In this document: positions 1-6,010 of the stretch, in pieces
Layout of the letters: each line of letters begins with the position of its first letter
Numbering within the stretch: the first letter of the stretch is position 1
Assembly: GCA_045649545.1 (NCBI GenBank)
Contig: JAZRQE010000060.1
Location: 1-7,331 of the forward strand
Source: UMGS172 sp045649545
Lineage (GTDB): Bacteria; Bacillota; Clostridia; Oscillospirales; Acutalibacteraceae
DNA length: 7,331 nt
Direction of reading: 5' to 3'
Made by a program: the position numbers and the translations under genes
The notes under the pieces: generated by a model
Database searches by the model: none
Told to the model about the DNA's origin: nothing
The model's input: only the letters and a program-made list of their open reading frames with translations

Positions 1-1
1 T

Positions 2-361
2 AAAACCCCTGATGTTTATATTGCGACAATGGGTGAGGGTGCAAAACTTAAAGCAACTAAATTGTGCATGGATTTAAGAAGTGAAGGATTTATTGCCGTT
101 TGCGATGTCGCAGGTCGTTCGGTTAAGGCACAGATGAAGTACGCCGACAAAATCGGTGCTAAATTCAGTACAGTTATCGGTGATGATGAGTTGGCAACCG
201 ACCGATGTGTTTTGAAAAATATGACTACCGGCGAACAAAAAGAGGTAGCTTTAAGTGATGGAATACTGTCAGCATTGTATTCCTCACAAATTGACAGTAT
301 GATTGATGCCGTTTCGGGTGATACCGATGAGGTTGAATCTTTGCTTGGCTTAAACAAATAA
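2..361 (+). CDS. hisS: Histidyl-tRNA synthetase, C-terminal anticodon-binding domain (5' end outside window)
   Basis: This is the end of histidyl-tRNA synthetase, the cytoplasmic class II enzyme that charges tRNA-His. The frame is open from the window edge, and 119 residues are visible. They correspond to the C-terminal HGTP anticodon-binding domain: an opening beta strand (PDVYIATMGEGAK), then a helix leading to LRSEGF, then the typical QMKYADKIGAKFSTVIGDDEL stretch, and a closing MTTGEQKEVAL strand. An internal ATG at 29 is not the start, because family-type sequence continues upstream of it to the edge. The catalytic domain with motifs 1-3 lies outside the window. The gene ends with TAA and is followed within 10 bases by a strong terminator. 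aspS, which often follows hisS in Firmicutes, is not next to it here. Identification is from recognisable domain sequence. Confidence 0.92.
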   Translation, partial: KTPDVYIATMGEGAKLKATKLCMDLRSEGFIAVCDVAGRSVKAQMKYADKIGAKFSTVIGDDELATDRCVLKNMTTGEQKEVALSDGILSALYSSQIDSMIDAVSGDTDEVESLLGLNK

Positions 362-411
362 TAAAAAAGAAAACCGCAGTAGATAATGTTATCTACTGCG
401 GTTTTGTTTTT
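361..411. terminator. Bidirectional rho-independent terminator between convergent genes
   Basis: A perfect 16-bp inverted repeat (arms 370-385 AAAACCGCAGTAGATA and 390-405) encloses an ATGT loop. On the plus strand it is followed by GTTTTTG, ending hisS transcripts. On the minus strand the A-run at 363-368 reads as a U-tract, so the same hairpin can end transcripts of the convergent small gene at 431-709. Confidence 0.93.
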
Positions 412-430
412 GCACTAAATGTATTGAAAT

Positions 431-709
431 TTATTCGTCTTCTTCGTCTTCGGTCTTAACGGGAACCTCTTTGTAAAGGTTAAATCTGAAAAGTAAGCTT
501 TCATCCTCAGGGTTAGAGCAGCGAAGAGCAGCTTCTTTAATAATTGCACCCTTCATAATGTTGGCTACACCTATCATCTGGCAAAGCTTTGATTTAAGAT
601 TAAGAATATCGCCCTCGGAAGTCTCTAAAAACACGTCACCCTTACAACTATCTAAAGTTTTGATAAAGTCAGCCATATCAATATCGTGCATAATAAGAAA
701 TCTTTCCAT
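431..709 (-). CDS. Small HPr/Crh-like protein (92 aa), no canonical HPr phospho-histidine
   Basis: This gene encodes a 92-residue cytoplasmic protein with an acidic tail (KTEDEEDE). The middle part, GDVFLETSEGDILNLKSKL, followed by a Gly-Val-containing helix, KG and a late EDE, resembles the HPr fold: compare DVxLE..G..VNLKSIMGVMSLG....DE in Bacillus HPr and Crh. The Ser equivalent to HPr Ser46 appears to be kept (S40, in NLKS). The N-terminal GIHARPA loop with catalytic His15 and Arg17 is not present; the nearest His (H8, MHDID) has no following ARPA. If homologous, it cannot be an ordinary PTS phosphocarrier and would be closer to Crh-type regulators. The start at 709 is chosen because AAAGGAG lies 8 bases upstream; a longer frame from 775 would begin inside the promoter. 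The gene is monocistronic, convergent with hisS and divergent from the lipoprotein gene. The HPr assignment is inference from pattern similarity; that the gene is real is much more certain. Confidence 0.8.
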   Translation of the reverse strand: MERFLIMHDIDMADFIKTLDSCKGDVFLETSEGDILNLKSKLCQMIGVANIMKGAIIKEAALRCSNPEDESLLFRFNLYKEVPVKTEDEEDE

Positions 710-717
710 ATTCGTTA

Positions 718-724
718 CTCCTTT
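718..724 (-). promoter_or_regulatory. Ribosome binding site that fixes the start of the HPr-like gene
   Basis: AAAGGAG on the minus strand sits 8 bases before the ATG at 709. No comparable site precedes the upstream in-frame ATG at 775. Confidence 0.85.
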
Positions 725-746
725 CATAATTTTAAGTATCGAGTAC

Positions 747-775
747 ATTATACGTGAATTTCTTAAAATAGTCAA
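747..775 (-). promoter_or_regulatory. Sigma-A type promoter for the HPr-like gene
   Basis: On the minus strand, TTGACT (775-770) and TATAAT (752-747) are separated by exactly 17 bases. Transcription would start near 740, about 30 bases before the start codon. This is a near-perfect housekeeping promoter. Confidence 0.85.
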
Positions 776-836
776 TCAATATTTCCTCGAAACCACTGTT
801 AATCGGTTAAATTTTTGTAGTATTTAATCTTTTGCG

Positions 837-865
837 TTGCCAAACAGAGTTTAAAGTGGTAAAAT
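837..865 (+). promoter_or_regulatory. Probable promoter for the lipoprotein pair
   Basis: TTGCCA (837-842) and TAAAAT (860-865) are spaced by 17 bases, placing transcription start around 872 and giving a short leader of about 35 bases before the ATG at 907. Both boxes deviate slightly from consensus, so strength is probably moderate. Confidence 0.6.
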
Positions 866-887
866 AAATATATATACATATATATTT
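866..887. repeat. AT-only inverted repeat just after the -10 box
   Basis: A near-perfect palindrome with 10-base arms (AAATATATAT / ATATATATTT) and a two-base centre lies directly after the -10 box and before the RBS (AAGGAG, 895-900). It could be an operator or a weak hairpin at the 5' end of the mRNA. Alternating AT runs form such symmetry easily by chance, so its function is uncertain. Confidence 0.35.
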
Positions 888-906
888 AAATTTTAAGGAG
901 TTCAAA

Positions 907-2493
907 ATGAAGCCTTTAAAGTACATTTGTTTGAGTTTGGCCATCTTAATCTTGTGTTTATCGGTCGGCTGTAAGGATAATAAAAAAGATTCATCCAAAG
1001 CACCGTTTTTCGCACTTCGTGAAAATGTGCCTGCCCAAGTCGTGACAGATACTGTAGTCCATAACCGTGTAAGTAATGAATTTTGTGATGCGTTAGTAGC
1101 ATCGGATTCGTACGGTGAACTTATACCATTTGTGGGCGGGTTTGAAACGTATAAATCCACAGTAGAGGGTAGCAATACTATCCTAAAAAATCCTTTATAC
1201 GGTTTGTGCAATTTAAGCGGTGCTGTTGTAGTTGATGCGGTTTTCGATAATATTATTAAACACCAAACCGATGAGGGCGGTTACGTTTATGAGATGATAA
1301 AGGGAACTGACGGCTCTATTTCGACTGCTGGTGAACGCTGGGTTTCTGCTTCAAACGGAAGCTGGGTATTTAAGCTTCCCAAAAACCGTGCGGTTAAATC
1401 AGTTGGTGCTGAACGCGTTGTGTTAGAGCGTACACGTAAATCTGGCAGGAAAGTATATAAATATTTAGAGTTTTACACTTTTGACGGTAAGCGTAAATTT
1501 ACATTTCAGACTAAGATGGCTGAGGATAACCGATATACGTATACAATCGGTAAATTCAGTGGCGGTTTAGCACCGGTTAATGTAGTTCTAAAGACGCCTG
1601 ATAAGGTCGAAAAGGGTCAAAAACAGACCTATACTGAAGAAAAGCAAGCATATTATATTGATAACCGTGGCAAAAAAATATTTGAAAATTTCCTTTTCTG
1701 CGGAGAGTTTTATAAGGACAAGGCAGTAGTGGCAAATGAGGAAGGTCTTTACGGCGTAATGAATACCAAAGGTGAGTGGTTTTTAGAACCAAAGTTCTTT
1801 GATATTGATTTTAACCGTTCAAGAGAACTTTATGCTTGTAAAACAACGGGACAGTACGATGTTTATGACTTGAACAAAAATATAGTTAAAACGATACTTT
1901 GTGACCGCGGATTTGTTGATATAATCGATTCGGAAAACTTCATTTATAAAAAGACGAATATCGATACAGGCCGTGTTGAGTATTTCTACGCTGATACAGG
2001 TAAACCGTTCCACTGTAAAGAAACCGGTATGTTCCCCGACAGTGATAAATCGGTGGGTGGCCTTTATGTGTGTACCTATGGCGGTACCGGTACAATTTTC
2101 GATGAAACTGGTGAAACAATAGAAGCCTTGGGCGATTTCGGTAGTTTGGTAGGACGTTTCGGCAACACTGCGGTTGTGGTTAATTCTGACGGCAAAAAGG
2201 TCTGCTTTGTGTCGGTTAGTGCCAAGCAAAGAACCGAATGGATAAACTATCAGTATACATATGAGCATTTAGATAACCGTTATTTGGTTTTAACAACTAA
2301 TAAAAAAGACGACAAAAAATACTGTCTTTATGACACATTAACTAATGCTTTTTTATATGAAAACAGCGATTATATTAAGGTTTCGTCGTTTGGCGATACA
2401 GAACTTTTGTCGGTATCGGTAGGAGGCAAAACGACCGTTTACGATAAAAATCTTGATACTGTTTTAAGTGTCACATCGGTCGGTCAACATTAA
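907..2493 (+). CDS. WG-repeat-type lipoprotein, 528 aa
   Basis: This is a surface lipoprotein of unknown function. Residues 1-22 are a lipoprotein signal peptide (MKPLK basic start, hydrophobic core, LSVGC with lipidated Cys22), followed by a polar Lys/Asp/Ser linker. The mature part contains degenerate WG-type (KWG) repeat units: YGLCNLSG (98-105), YYIDNRGKKIF (249-259), the clearest one YGVMNTKGEW plus FLEPKFFDID (282-301), and a weaker GTIFDETGETI (395-405). The pattern is Tyr-Gly-hydrophobic, turn with Gly, then an EPxF-like strand about every few dozen residues. It suggests an all-beta, propeller-like fold of the kind used for binding or scaffolding; no catalytic motif is visible. The ATG is preceded by AAGGAG at 895-900. 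The next gene begins 16 bases after the stop and also encodes a lipoprotein, so the two are probably co-transcribed. Ligand and role cannot be read from the sequence. Confidence 0.88.
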   Translation: MKPLKYICLSLAILILCLSVGCKDNKKDSSKAPFFALRENVPAQVVTDTVVHNRVSNEFCDALVASDSYGELIPFVGGFETYKSTVEGSNTILKNPLYGLCNLSGAVVVDAVFDNIIKHQTDEGGYVYEMIKGTDGSISTAGERWVSASNGSWVFKLPKNRAVKSVGAERVVLERTRKSGRKVYKYLEFYTFDGKRKFTFQTKMAEDNRYTYTIGKFSGGLAPVNVVLKTPDKVEKGQKQTYTEEKQAYYIDNRGKKIFENFLFCGEFYKDKAVVANEEGLYGVMNTKGEWFLEPKFFDIDFNRSRELYACKTTGQYDVYDLNKNIVKTILCDRGFVDIIDSENFIYKKTNIDTGRVEYFYADTGKPFHCKETGMFPDSDKSVGGLYVCTYGGTGTIFDETGETIEALGDFGSLVGRFGNTAVVVNSDGKKVCFVSVSAKQRTEWINYQYTYEHLDNRYLVLTTNKKDDKKYCLYDTLTNAFLYENSDYIKVSSFGDTELLSVSVGGKTTVYDKNLDTVLSVTSVGQH

Positions 2494-2494
2494 A

Positions 2495-2501
2495 AAGGAG
2501 G
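2495..2501 (+). promoter_or_regulatory. Ribosome binding site that fixes the start of the PstS-like gene
   Basis: AAGGAGG lies 8 bases before the ATG at 2510. This favours 2510 over an in-frame ATG at 2468, which would overlap the upstream gene and put 14 polar residues before the signal peptide. Confidence 0.88.
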
Positions 2502-2509
2502 ATATTACA

Positions 2510-3376
2510 ATGAAAAGAATAATTGCTTTTTGTATATCGTTTTTGATGTTGCTTTGTGTCGCTTGTGATGAAACTCCTGACCGTTTGGCTGACGGCAGTG
2601 TAAGGTTTATAGCTGAAAATTATCCTAAGGTTTGTGTTACTTCTTACAGTGAGCAAATCGGCAAAAATTTAGCGGTCAGTGTTTTAGGTATTACCCCTGA
2701 AGAAGCGTCAAAATTTATTACTGTTTGTGATACCACTAATGAGTGCTACAAGAAGCTAATTGCCGGTGAGTGTGATATTGTGTTTGCTCACGGCTACGGC
2801 AAGGAAGTTACTGAAAAACTTAATACAACAGCGTTAGAGCTTACAACCAACGAATTAGTAAGTGATGCACTTGTTTTTATGTATAATGGAACCGGTCTTG
2901 AAGGAATGACGACCGAACAGATAACCTCTGTTTATAAGGGTGAGGTAACAAATTGGAGTGTTTTGGGCGGTAGTGATACATCCGTTACTCTTTTTGGTTC
3001 AAAAGACGGTACAGCAGTTCAAAATGCATTTGAAAAATATATCTCTGCCGATATTACGGTTCCCCCTGTATATAAGACCGTCACAACCGAAAACGGTGAA
3101 TTTAAAGCGGAAATCAGTTATGATAACCGTCAGGGTGCAATAGGGTATACTCTTTTTAACCTTGCAGGTGATTTTAACAAGGGTACAGTTAAGCCGGTTT
3201 CAGTAAACGGTATCGTGCCAAATGAGGAAACCGTTAAAAGCGGACAGTATCCTTTGACGTTTCCTTTAGGCGTCACAATACGTTCATCTGAAGGCTCGGG
3301 AAACAATGTCAGAGTTTTGTTCGATTGGATATTGTCAGAGCAGGGAAAAATTGCATTAGGTTTGGTTTCAGAATGA
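2510..3376 (+). CDS. PstS-like substrate-binding lipoprotein (PBP-like fold), 288 aa
   Basis: This is an extracytoplasmic solute-binding-type lipoprotein. A signal peptide (MKRIIAF, hydrophobic core, LLCVAC) precedes lipidated Cys19. The mature chain follows the PstS/PBP-like type II pattern: YPKV near residue 38, a TTNECYKKLIAGECDIVFAHG segment, a central ELVSDALVFMYNGT strand, then the highly typical LEGMTTEQITSVYKGEVTNWSVLGG, the ligand-loop equivalent LFGSKDGTAVQNAF (161-174), QGAIGYTLF, and a C-terminal helix EQGKIALGL. The usual phosphate-contacting signatures are altered. Where PstS-like proteins have DGS(T/G) after the first strand, this one has CVTSYSEQ (residues 42-49). The R..SGT loop reads GSKDGT. 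No pstC/A/B genes are in view. It may therefore bind another ligand or act as a sensor or partner of the adjacent WG-repeat lipoprotein rather than as a phosphate importer subunit. The family assignment is secure; the substrate is not. Confidence 0.88.
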   Translation: MKRIIAFCISFLMLLCVACDETPDRLADGSVRFIAENYPKVCVTSYSEQIGKNLAVSVLGITPEEASKFITVCDTTNECYKKLIAGECDIVFAHGYGKEVTEKLNTTALELTTNELVSDALVFMYNGTGLEGMTTEQITSVYKGEVTNWSVLGGSDTSVTLFGSKDGTAVQNAFEKYISADITVPPVYKTVTTENGEFKAEISYDNRQGAIGYTLFNLAGDFNKGTVKPVSVNGIVPNEETVKSGQYPLTFPLGVTIRSSEGSGNNVRVLFDWILSEQGKIALGLVSE

Positions 3377-3378
3377 TA

Positions 3379-3407
3379 TTGACAATTTTCCAATCAAGCG
3401 GTATAAT
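3379..3407 (+). promoter_or_regulatory. Perfect consensus sigma-A promoter for mgtE
   Basis: TTGACA (3379-3384) and TATAAT (3402-3407) are separated by 17 bases, an exact match to the housekeeping consensus. The -35 box begins two bases after the stop codon of the PstS-like gene. No terminator lies in between, so some read-through from upstream is possible. Transcription should start near 3414, leaving a leader of about 180 nt. A promoter this strong before a regulated transporter is consistent with control acting after initiation. Confidence 0.92.
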
Positions 3408-3413
3408 CAATTA

Positions 3414-3592
3414 GATTTTTTAAAATTTTATTTTCAAAGAGGTGAGGATAAAAATGGACGCTGGCAGTAGTTATTCTAAAGACGGCACAAAACCCCGAGG
3501 TAGGGTGAGAAAAACGGCAGTTGTCCGTTTTTCTCTTTACTGAAACTTGGTCGTTTTGTACCTTTCCCTAAAAAAGAAAGGAGAACGAAAAA
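3414..3592 (+). promoter_or_regulatory. Structured 5' leader of mgtE, candidate metal-responsive riboswitch
   Basis: The leader folds by eye into a long irregular hairpin. The outer helix is GGCACAAAAC (3484-3493) with GTTTTGTACC (3553-3562), with one C-A mismatch. The middle helix is CCGAG (3495-3499) with CTTGG (3546-3550). A short GTA/TAC helix (3500-3502/3538-3540) follows, with TGAAA bulged on its 3' side. The apical helix is 11 perfect bp, GAGAAAAACGG (3507-3517) with CCGTTTTTCTC (3525-3535), and its loop is CAGTTGT. Upstream lies AGGTGAGG (3440-3447), then GACGCTGGCAG and AAAGACGGC, in an order reminiscent of the start of Mg2+-sensing M-box (ykoK) RNAs. The remaining M-box core (AAUGGGU, GCUAAAGCUC) is not seen. 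CCTTTC (3561-3566) can pair with GAAAGG (3576-3581) and mask the mgtE ribosome binding site. The position before mgtE suggests Mg2+ or another divalent ion as signal; this is inference. Confidence 0.6.
3454..3543 (+). CDS. Possible 29-aa leader peptide (uORF) upstream of mgtE
   Basis: An ATG at 3454 is preceded at suitable distance by a purine-rich, RBS-like stretch (AGAGGTGAGG, 3438-3447). It opens a 29-codon frame ending in TGA at 3541-3543, inside the mgtE leader. The predicted peptide starts MDAGSSYSKDG and has a very basic centre (KPRGRVRK) and a hydrophobic end (VVRFSLY). It overlaps the whole apical hairpin of the leader, so translation would unfold that structure. Leader peptides controlling Mg2+ transporter genes are known (mgtL before mgtA in enterobacteria), but no homology is claimed. 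Equally, the AGGTGAGG may be an RNA structural motif and the frame accidental. Confidence 0.3.
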   Translation: MDAGSSYSKDGTKPRGRVRKTAVVRFSLY

Positions 3593-4957
3593 ATGGAAAA
3601 AGAAGAGTTGTTGGCTTATATCAGCCAACTTGTAAGTACACGTGCGTTTAAAACACTGCGTGAAGTTTTAAATGAGATGAATCCGCCTGACTTGGGTGAA
3701 ATTATCGGTGAACTGACACCGTCAGAAATACCGTTGGTTTTTAGAATTCTACCCAAAGATTTGGCCGGAGACACCTTTTCCTATATGGAAACCGAGGCAC
3801 AAGAGTTATTGATTAAAAGCTTTAGCGACGTTGAGCTTAAAGAAATTATAAATGACCTTTGGCTGGATGATACCGTCGATATTATCGAGGAAATGCCTGC
3901 CAATGTTGTCGCACGTATTTTAAGAACTGCACCTGCGGGTCTTCGCCGTCAGATAAACGAACTGTTAAAGTATCCTGAAGACAGTGCCGGAAGTATTATG
4001 ACGGTTGAGTATGTGTCATTAGCTGAGGATTTAACGGTTGAACAGTGCTTTCAAAAAATACGCCGTGAGGGTGTAAACAAGGAAACAGTTTATACCTGTT
4101 ATGTTACTAGCCGAAGAAAATTGGTAGGTATCGTTTCGGTAAAGGATTTGTTGCTTGCCGATTCTGATGAGTTGGTTTCCGAAATAATGGAAACAAATGT
4201 TTTAAGTATTGATGCTTATGAGGACAAGGAAATTGTTGCTCAAATGTTCTCGAAGTATGATATTTTGGCTTTGCCCGTTGTTGACAAAGACCAAAGAATT
4301 GTCGGTATTGTCACTGTTGACGACGCTATGGACGTTATGGAAGAAGAAGCCACTGAGGATATTGAGCGTATGGCGGCTATTACCTCGACAGATAAACCGT
4401 ATCTTAAAACCGGTGTTTTCAATATTTGGAAAACACGTATTCCGTGGTTAATGTTGCTTATGCTTTCGGCTACATTTACCGGCGTTATTTTAAATTCGTT
4501 TGAAAAGGCATTAAGTGCTGTTCCGGTGTTAATATCATTCATTCCTATGCTCATGGGTACCGGTGGTAACGCAGGCGGACAGTCTTCGGCTACCGTTATT
4601 CGCGGTATTGCTGTCGGCGAAATTGAGCTTCGTGATATTTTAAAGGTTTTGTGGAAAGAATTCCGCGTCGCGTTGCTTTGCGGTGTTACATTGGCGGTTA
4701 CCGGTTTTGCCAAGATTTATTTAATTGACAATCTTCTTTTAGGTATGGATGTTTCTTACTTACAGATGTTGGTTATTTCCTTAACTTTAATGGTAACTGT
4801 TTTCATAGCTAAGATAGTCGGATGTGCTTTGCCTATTTTGGCGAAGGCGGTAAATTTAGACCCTGCTGTAATGGCAAGTCCGTTTATTACCACTATTGTT
4901 GACGTTTTATCGCTTATTGTATACTTTGTAATTGCAATGAAAATATTGTCTTTTTAA
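3593..4957 (+). CDS. mgtE: Magnesium transporter MgtE, 454 aa
   Basis: This is an integral membrane Mg2+ channel/transporter, homodimeric in known members and gated by cytosolic Mg2+. The domain order is complete. There is an N-terminal MgtE_N helical superhelix domain (about 1-125, with LGEIIGEL, EAQELLIKSF and several acidic residues). A CBS pair follows (about 130-255), beginning DSAGSIMTVEYVSL and including RRKLVGIVSVKDLLLA and QRIVGIVTVDDAMDVMEEEA. After a connecting helix comes the membrane domain from about residue 281 (TRIPWLMLLMLSATF) with roughly five TM segments. The family signature GTGGNAGGQSSA sits at 322-333, and conserved Pro/Asp segments (VNLDPAVMASPFITTIVD) are near the end. 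Length matches the family. The start is supported by GAAAGGAG (3576-3583), 9 bases upstream. Expression is probably controlled by the structured leader and the consensus promoter before it. It is followed 33 bases later by a glycosyltransferase gene. Confidence 0.97.
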   Translation: MEKEELLAYISQLVSTRAFKTLREVLNEMNPPDLGEIIGELTPSEIPLVFRILPKDLAGDTFSYMETEAQELLIKSFSDVELKEIINDLWLDDTVDIIEEMPANVVARILRTAPAGLRRQINELLKYPEDSAGSIMTVEYVSLAEDLTVEQCFQKIRREGVNKETVYTCYVTSRRKLVGIVSVKDLLLADSDELVSEIMETNVLSIDAYEDKEIVAQMFSKYDILALPVVDKDQRIVGIVTVDDAMDVMEEEATEDIERMAAITSTDKPYLKTGVFNIWKTRIPWLMLLMLSATFTGVILNSFEKALSAVPVLISFIPMLMGTGGNAGGQSSATVIRGIAVGEIELRDILKVLWKEFRVALLCGVTLAVTGFAKIYLIDNLLLGMDVSYLQMLVISLTLMVTVFIAKIVGCALPILAKAVNLDPAVMASPFITTIVDVLSLIVYFVIAMKILSF

Positions 4958-4975
4958 TTTAAGAATAATTATTTA

Positions 4976-4985
4976 AAGGCGGTGA
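4976..4985 (+). promoter_or_regulatory. Ribosome binding site that decides the glycosyltransferase start
   Basis: AAGGCGGTGA differs in one base from the full anti-16S complement AAGGAGGTGA. Its core AGGCGG is 8 bases from the GTG at 4991, but it overlaps the alternative GTG at 4982, so 4991 is preferred. Confidence 0.75.
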
Positions 4986-4990
4986 CGTGG

Positions 4991-5989
4991 GTGACGGTTT
5001 CGGTAGCTTTGGCGACCTATAACGGTGAAAAGTTTTTGAAATTACAGTTAGATTCCCTACTAAACAGTACAAGGCAACCCGATGAAGTAGTCATTATTGA
5101 TGACTGTTCAACCGACGGCACTGCTGAATTTTTAAAAAGATATATTGCCGAACATAATTTAACTTGGAATTTTGAAGTTTCTACCAGTAATTCGGGTTAT
5201 AAAAGGAATTTTTACAACTGTCTTGAAAAATGTACCGGCGATGTGATTTTTCTCTGTGACCAGGATGACGTTTGGTATAGTGAAAAAATTGCAGAAATCA
5301 CCGCGATTTTTGAAAATGACCCACAAGTGTTGGGTGTTAACACTTCTTTTGATATGATTGATGCTAACGGGGATATGTTAGTTCCATTCGGCAACGGTAA
5401 AAGAAACACTGCTAACCACAGTCTTATTAAATTTGGTGTTCCTGATGGGAAAATTGCGGCTATAGACCTTAAAACTATACTGCAATACAACATTTCGCCG
5501 GGATGCACCTGTGCTTTTAAAAGTGCAGTTGTGAAAGAATATCTTAAAACCTCAAAATGCTTGCTACCGCACGATTGGGAGTTAAATATCATTGCGGCAT
5601 CACACGGTGGTTTAAGGTTTTATAACAAGCCGTTTATCGGCTACCGTCAGCACGGAAATAATGCAATAGGACTTTCAACTGATGATTCGTTTGGCCCTTT
5701 AAATTTTAGGGGAGATACGGACGTTCGGTTTGATGTTTTAAAAATGCAGACAGCTCAACGTGATATTAATATTACTTATTGCAATCATGAGGATACTAAG
5801 CAAGTAAAGTTCTTAAAAAAGTTAGATAAATTTTGTAAAAACCGTGAAAAAATACTGTATAAAAGAAAATTTTTGCCTTGTGTTAAAAATTTCTGTTTAT
5901 ACCCTTATTTAAGAAACGTTGCAACAATACATTTTAGAGGACTTTTGGGTGATATTTTGTTTGTTTTAAAAAATAAATATAATAAATGA
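4991..5989 (+). CDS. Family 2 glycosyltransferase (GT-A fold), rhamnosyltransferase-like, 332 aa
   Basis: This is an inverting GT2-family enzyme expected to move a sugar from a nucleotide-sugar donor onto a cell-surface glycan intermediate at the inner membrane face. From the GTG start at 4991 the protein opens MTVSVALATYNGEKFL, the standard N-terminus of this subfamily. Donor-binding acidic residues are D37-D38 in VVIIDDCSTDGT. The metal-binding DxD-like motif is in CDQDDVW (89-95). A later HDW (194-196) and YRQHGNN (218-224) match positions typical of the rhamnosyltransferase-like group with the CDQDDVW motif. The C-terminal ~60 residues are very basic (KFCKNREKILYKRKF) and may contact the membrane; no clear TM helix is present. 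The gene sits between mgtE and galT with short gaps (33 and 21 bases) and no visible terminator, so read-through from the mgtE promoter is likely. Donor and acceptor cannot be deduced. Confidence 0.92.
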   Translation: MTVSVALATYNGEKFLKLQLDSLLNSTRQPDEVVIIDDCSTDGTAEFLKRYIAEHNLTWNFEVSTSNSGYKRNFYNCLEKCTGDVIFLCDQDDVWYSEKIAEITAIFENDPQVLGVNTSFDMIDANGDMLVPFGNGKRNTANHSLIKFGVPDGKIAAIDLKTILQYNISPGCTCAFKSAVVKEYLKTSKCLLPHDWELNIIAASHGGLRFYNKPFIGYRQHGNNAIGLSTDDSFGPLNFRGDTDVRFDVLKMQTAQRDINITYCNHEDTKQVKFLKKLDKFCKNREKILYKRKFLPCVKNFCLYPYLRNVATIHFRGLLGDILFVLKNKYNK

Positions 5990-6010
5990 TTTTTGATATT
6001 GGAGATAATT

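Noticed and set aside
710..775. Longer minus-strand frame for the HPr-like gene starting at 775
   Set aside because: The extension would cover the -35/-10 boxes and lie upstream of the predicted transcription start, with no ribosome binding site of its own.
807..1211. Minus-strand frame of 134 codons over the lipoprotein promoter and 5' end
   Set aside because: It has no ribosome binding site or recognisable domain and is antisense to a clear signal-peptide-bearing gene. Its composition looks like a mirror of the plus-strand gene.
1819..2268. Minus-strand frame of 149 codons inside the WG-repeat gene
   Set aside because: It lies fully antisense within a well-supported gene, with no start signals or family resemblance.
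3440..3568. Firm annotation of the mgtE leader as an M-box (ykoK) riboswitch
   Set aside because: Only the opening motif order (GGTGAGG, GCTG-C, AGACG-C) is similar. The conserved 3' core and P1 closing sequence are not found by eye, so it was left as an unassigned structured leader.
4982..4990. GTG at 4982 as glycosyltransferase start
   Set aside because: It overlaps the AAGGCGGTGA ribosome binding site. GTG 4991 has proper spacing and gives the family-typical MTVSVALATYNG start.
5993..6010. Upstream TTG start adding six residues to galT
   Set aside because: No ribosome binding site precedes it. GGAG at 6001-6004 lies 6 bases before the ATG at 6011, where the normal N-terminus MINQAI begins.
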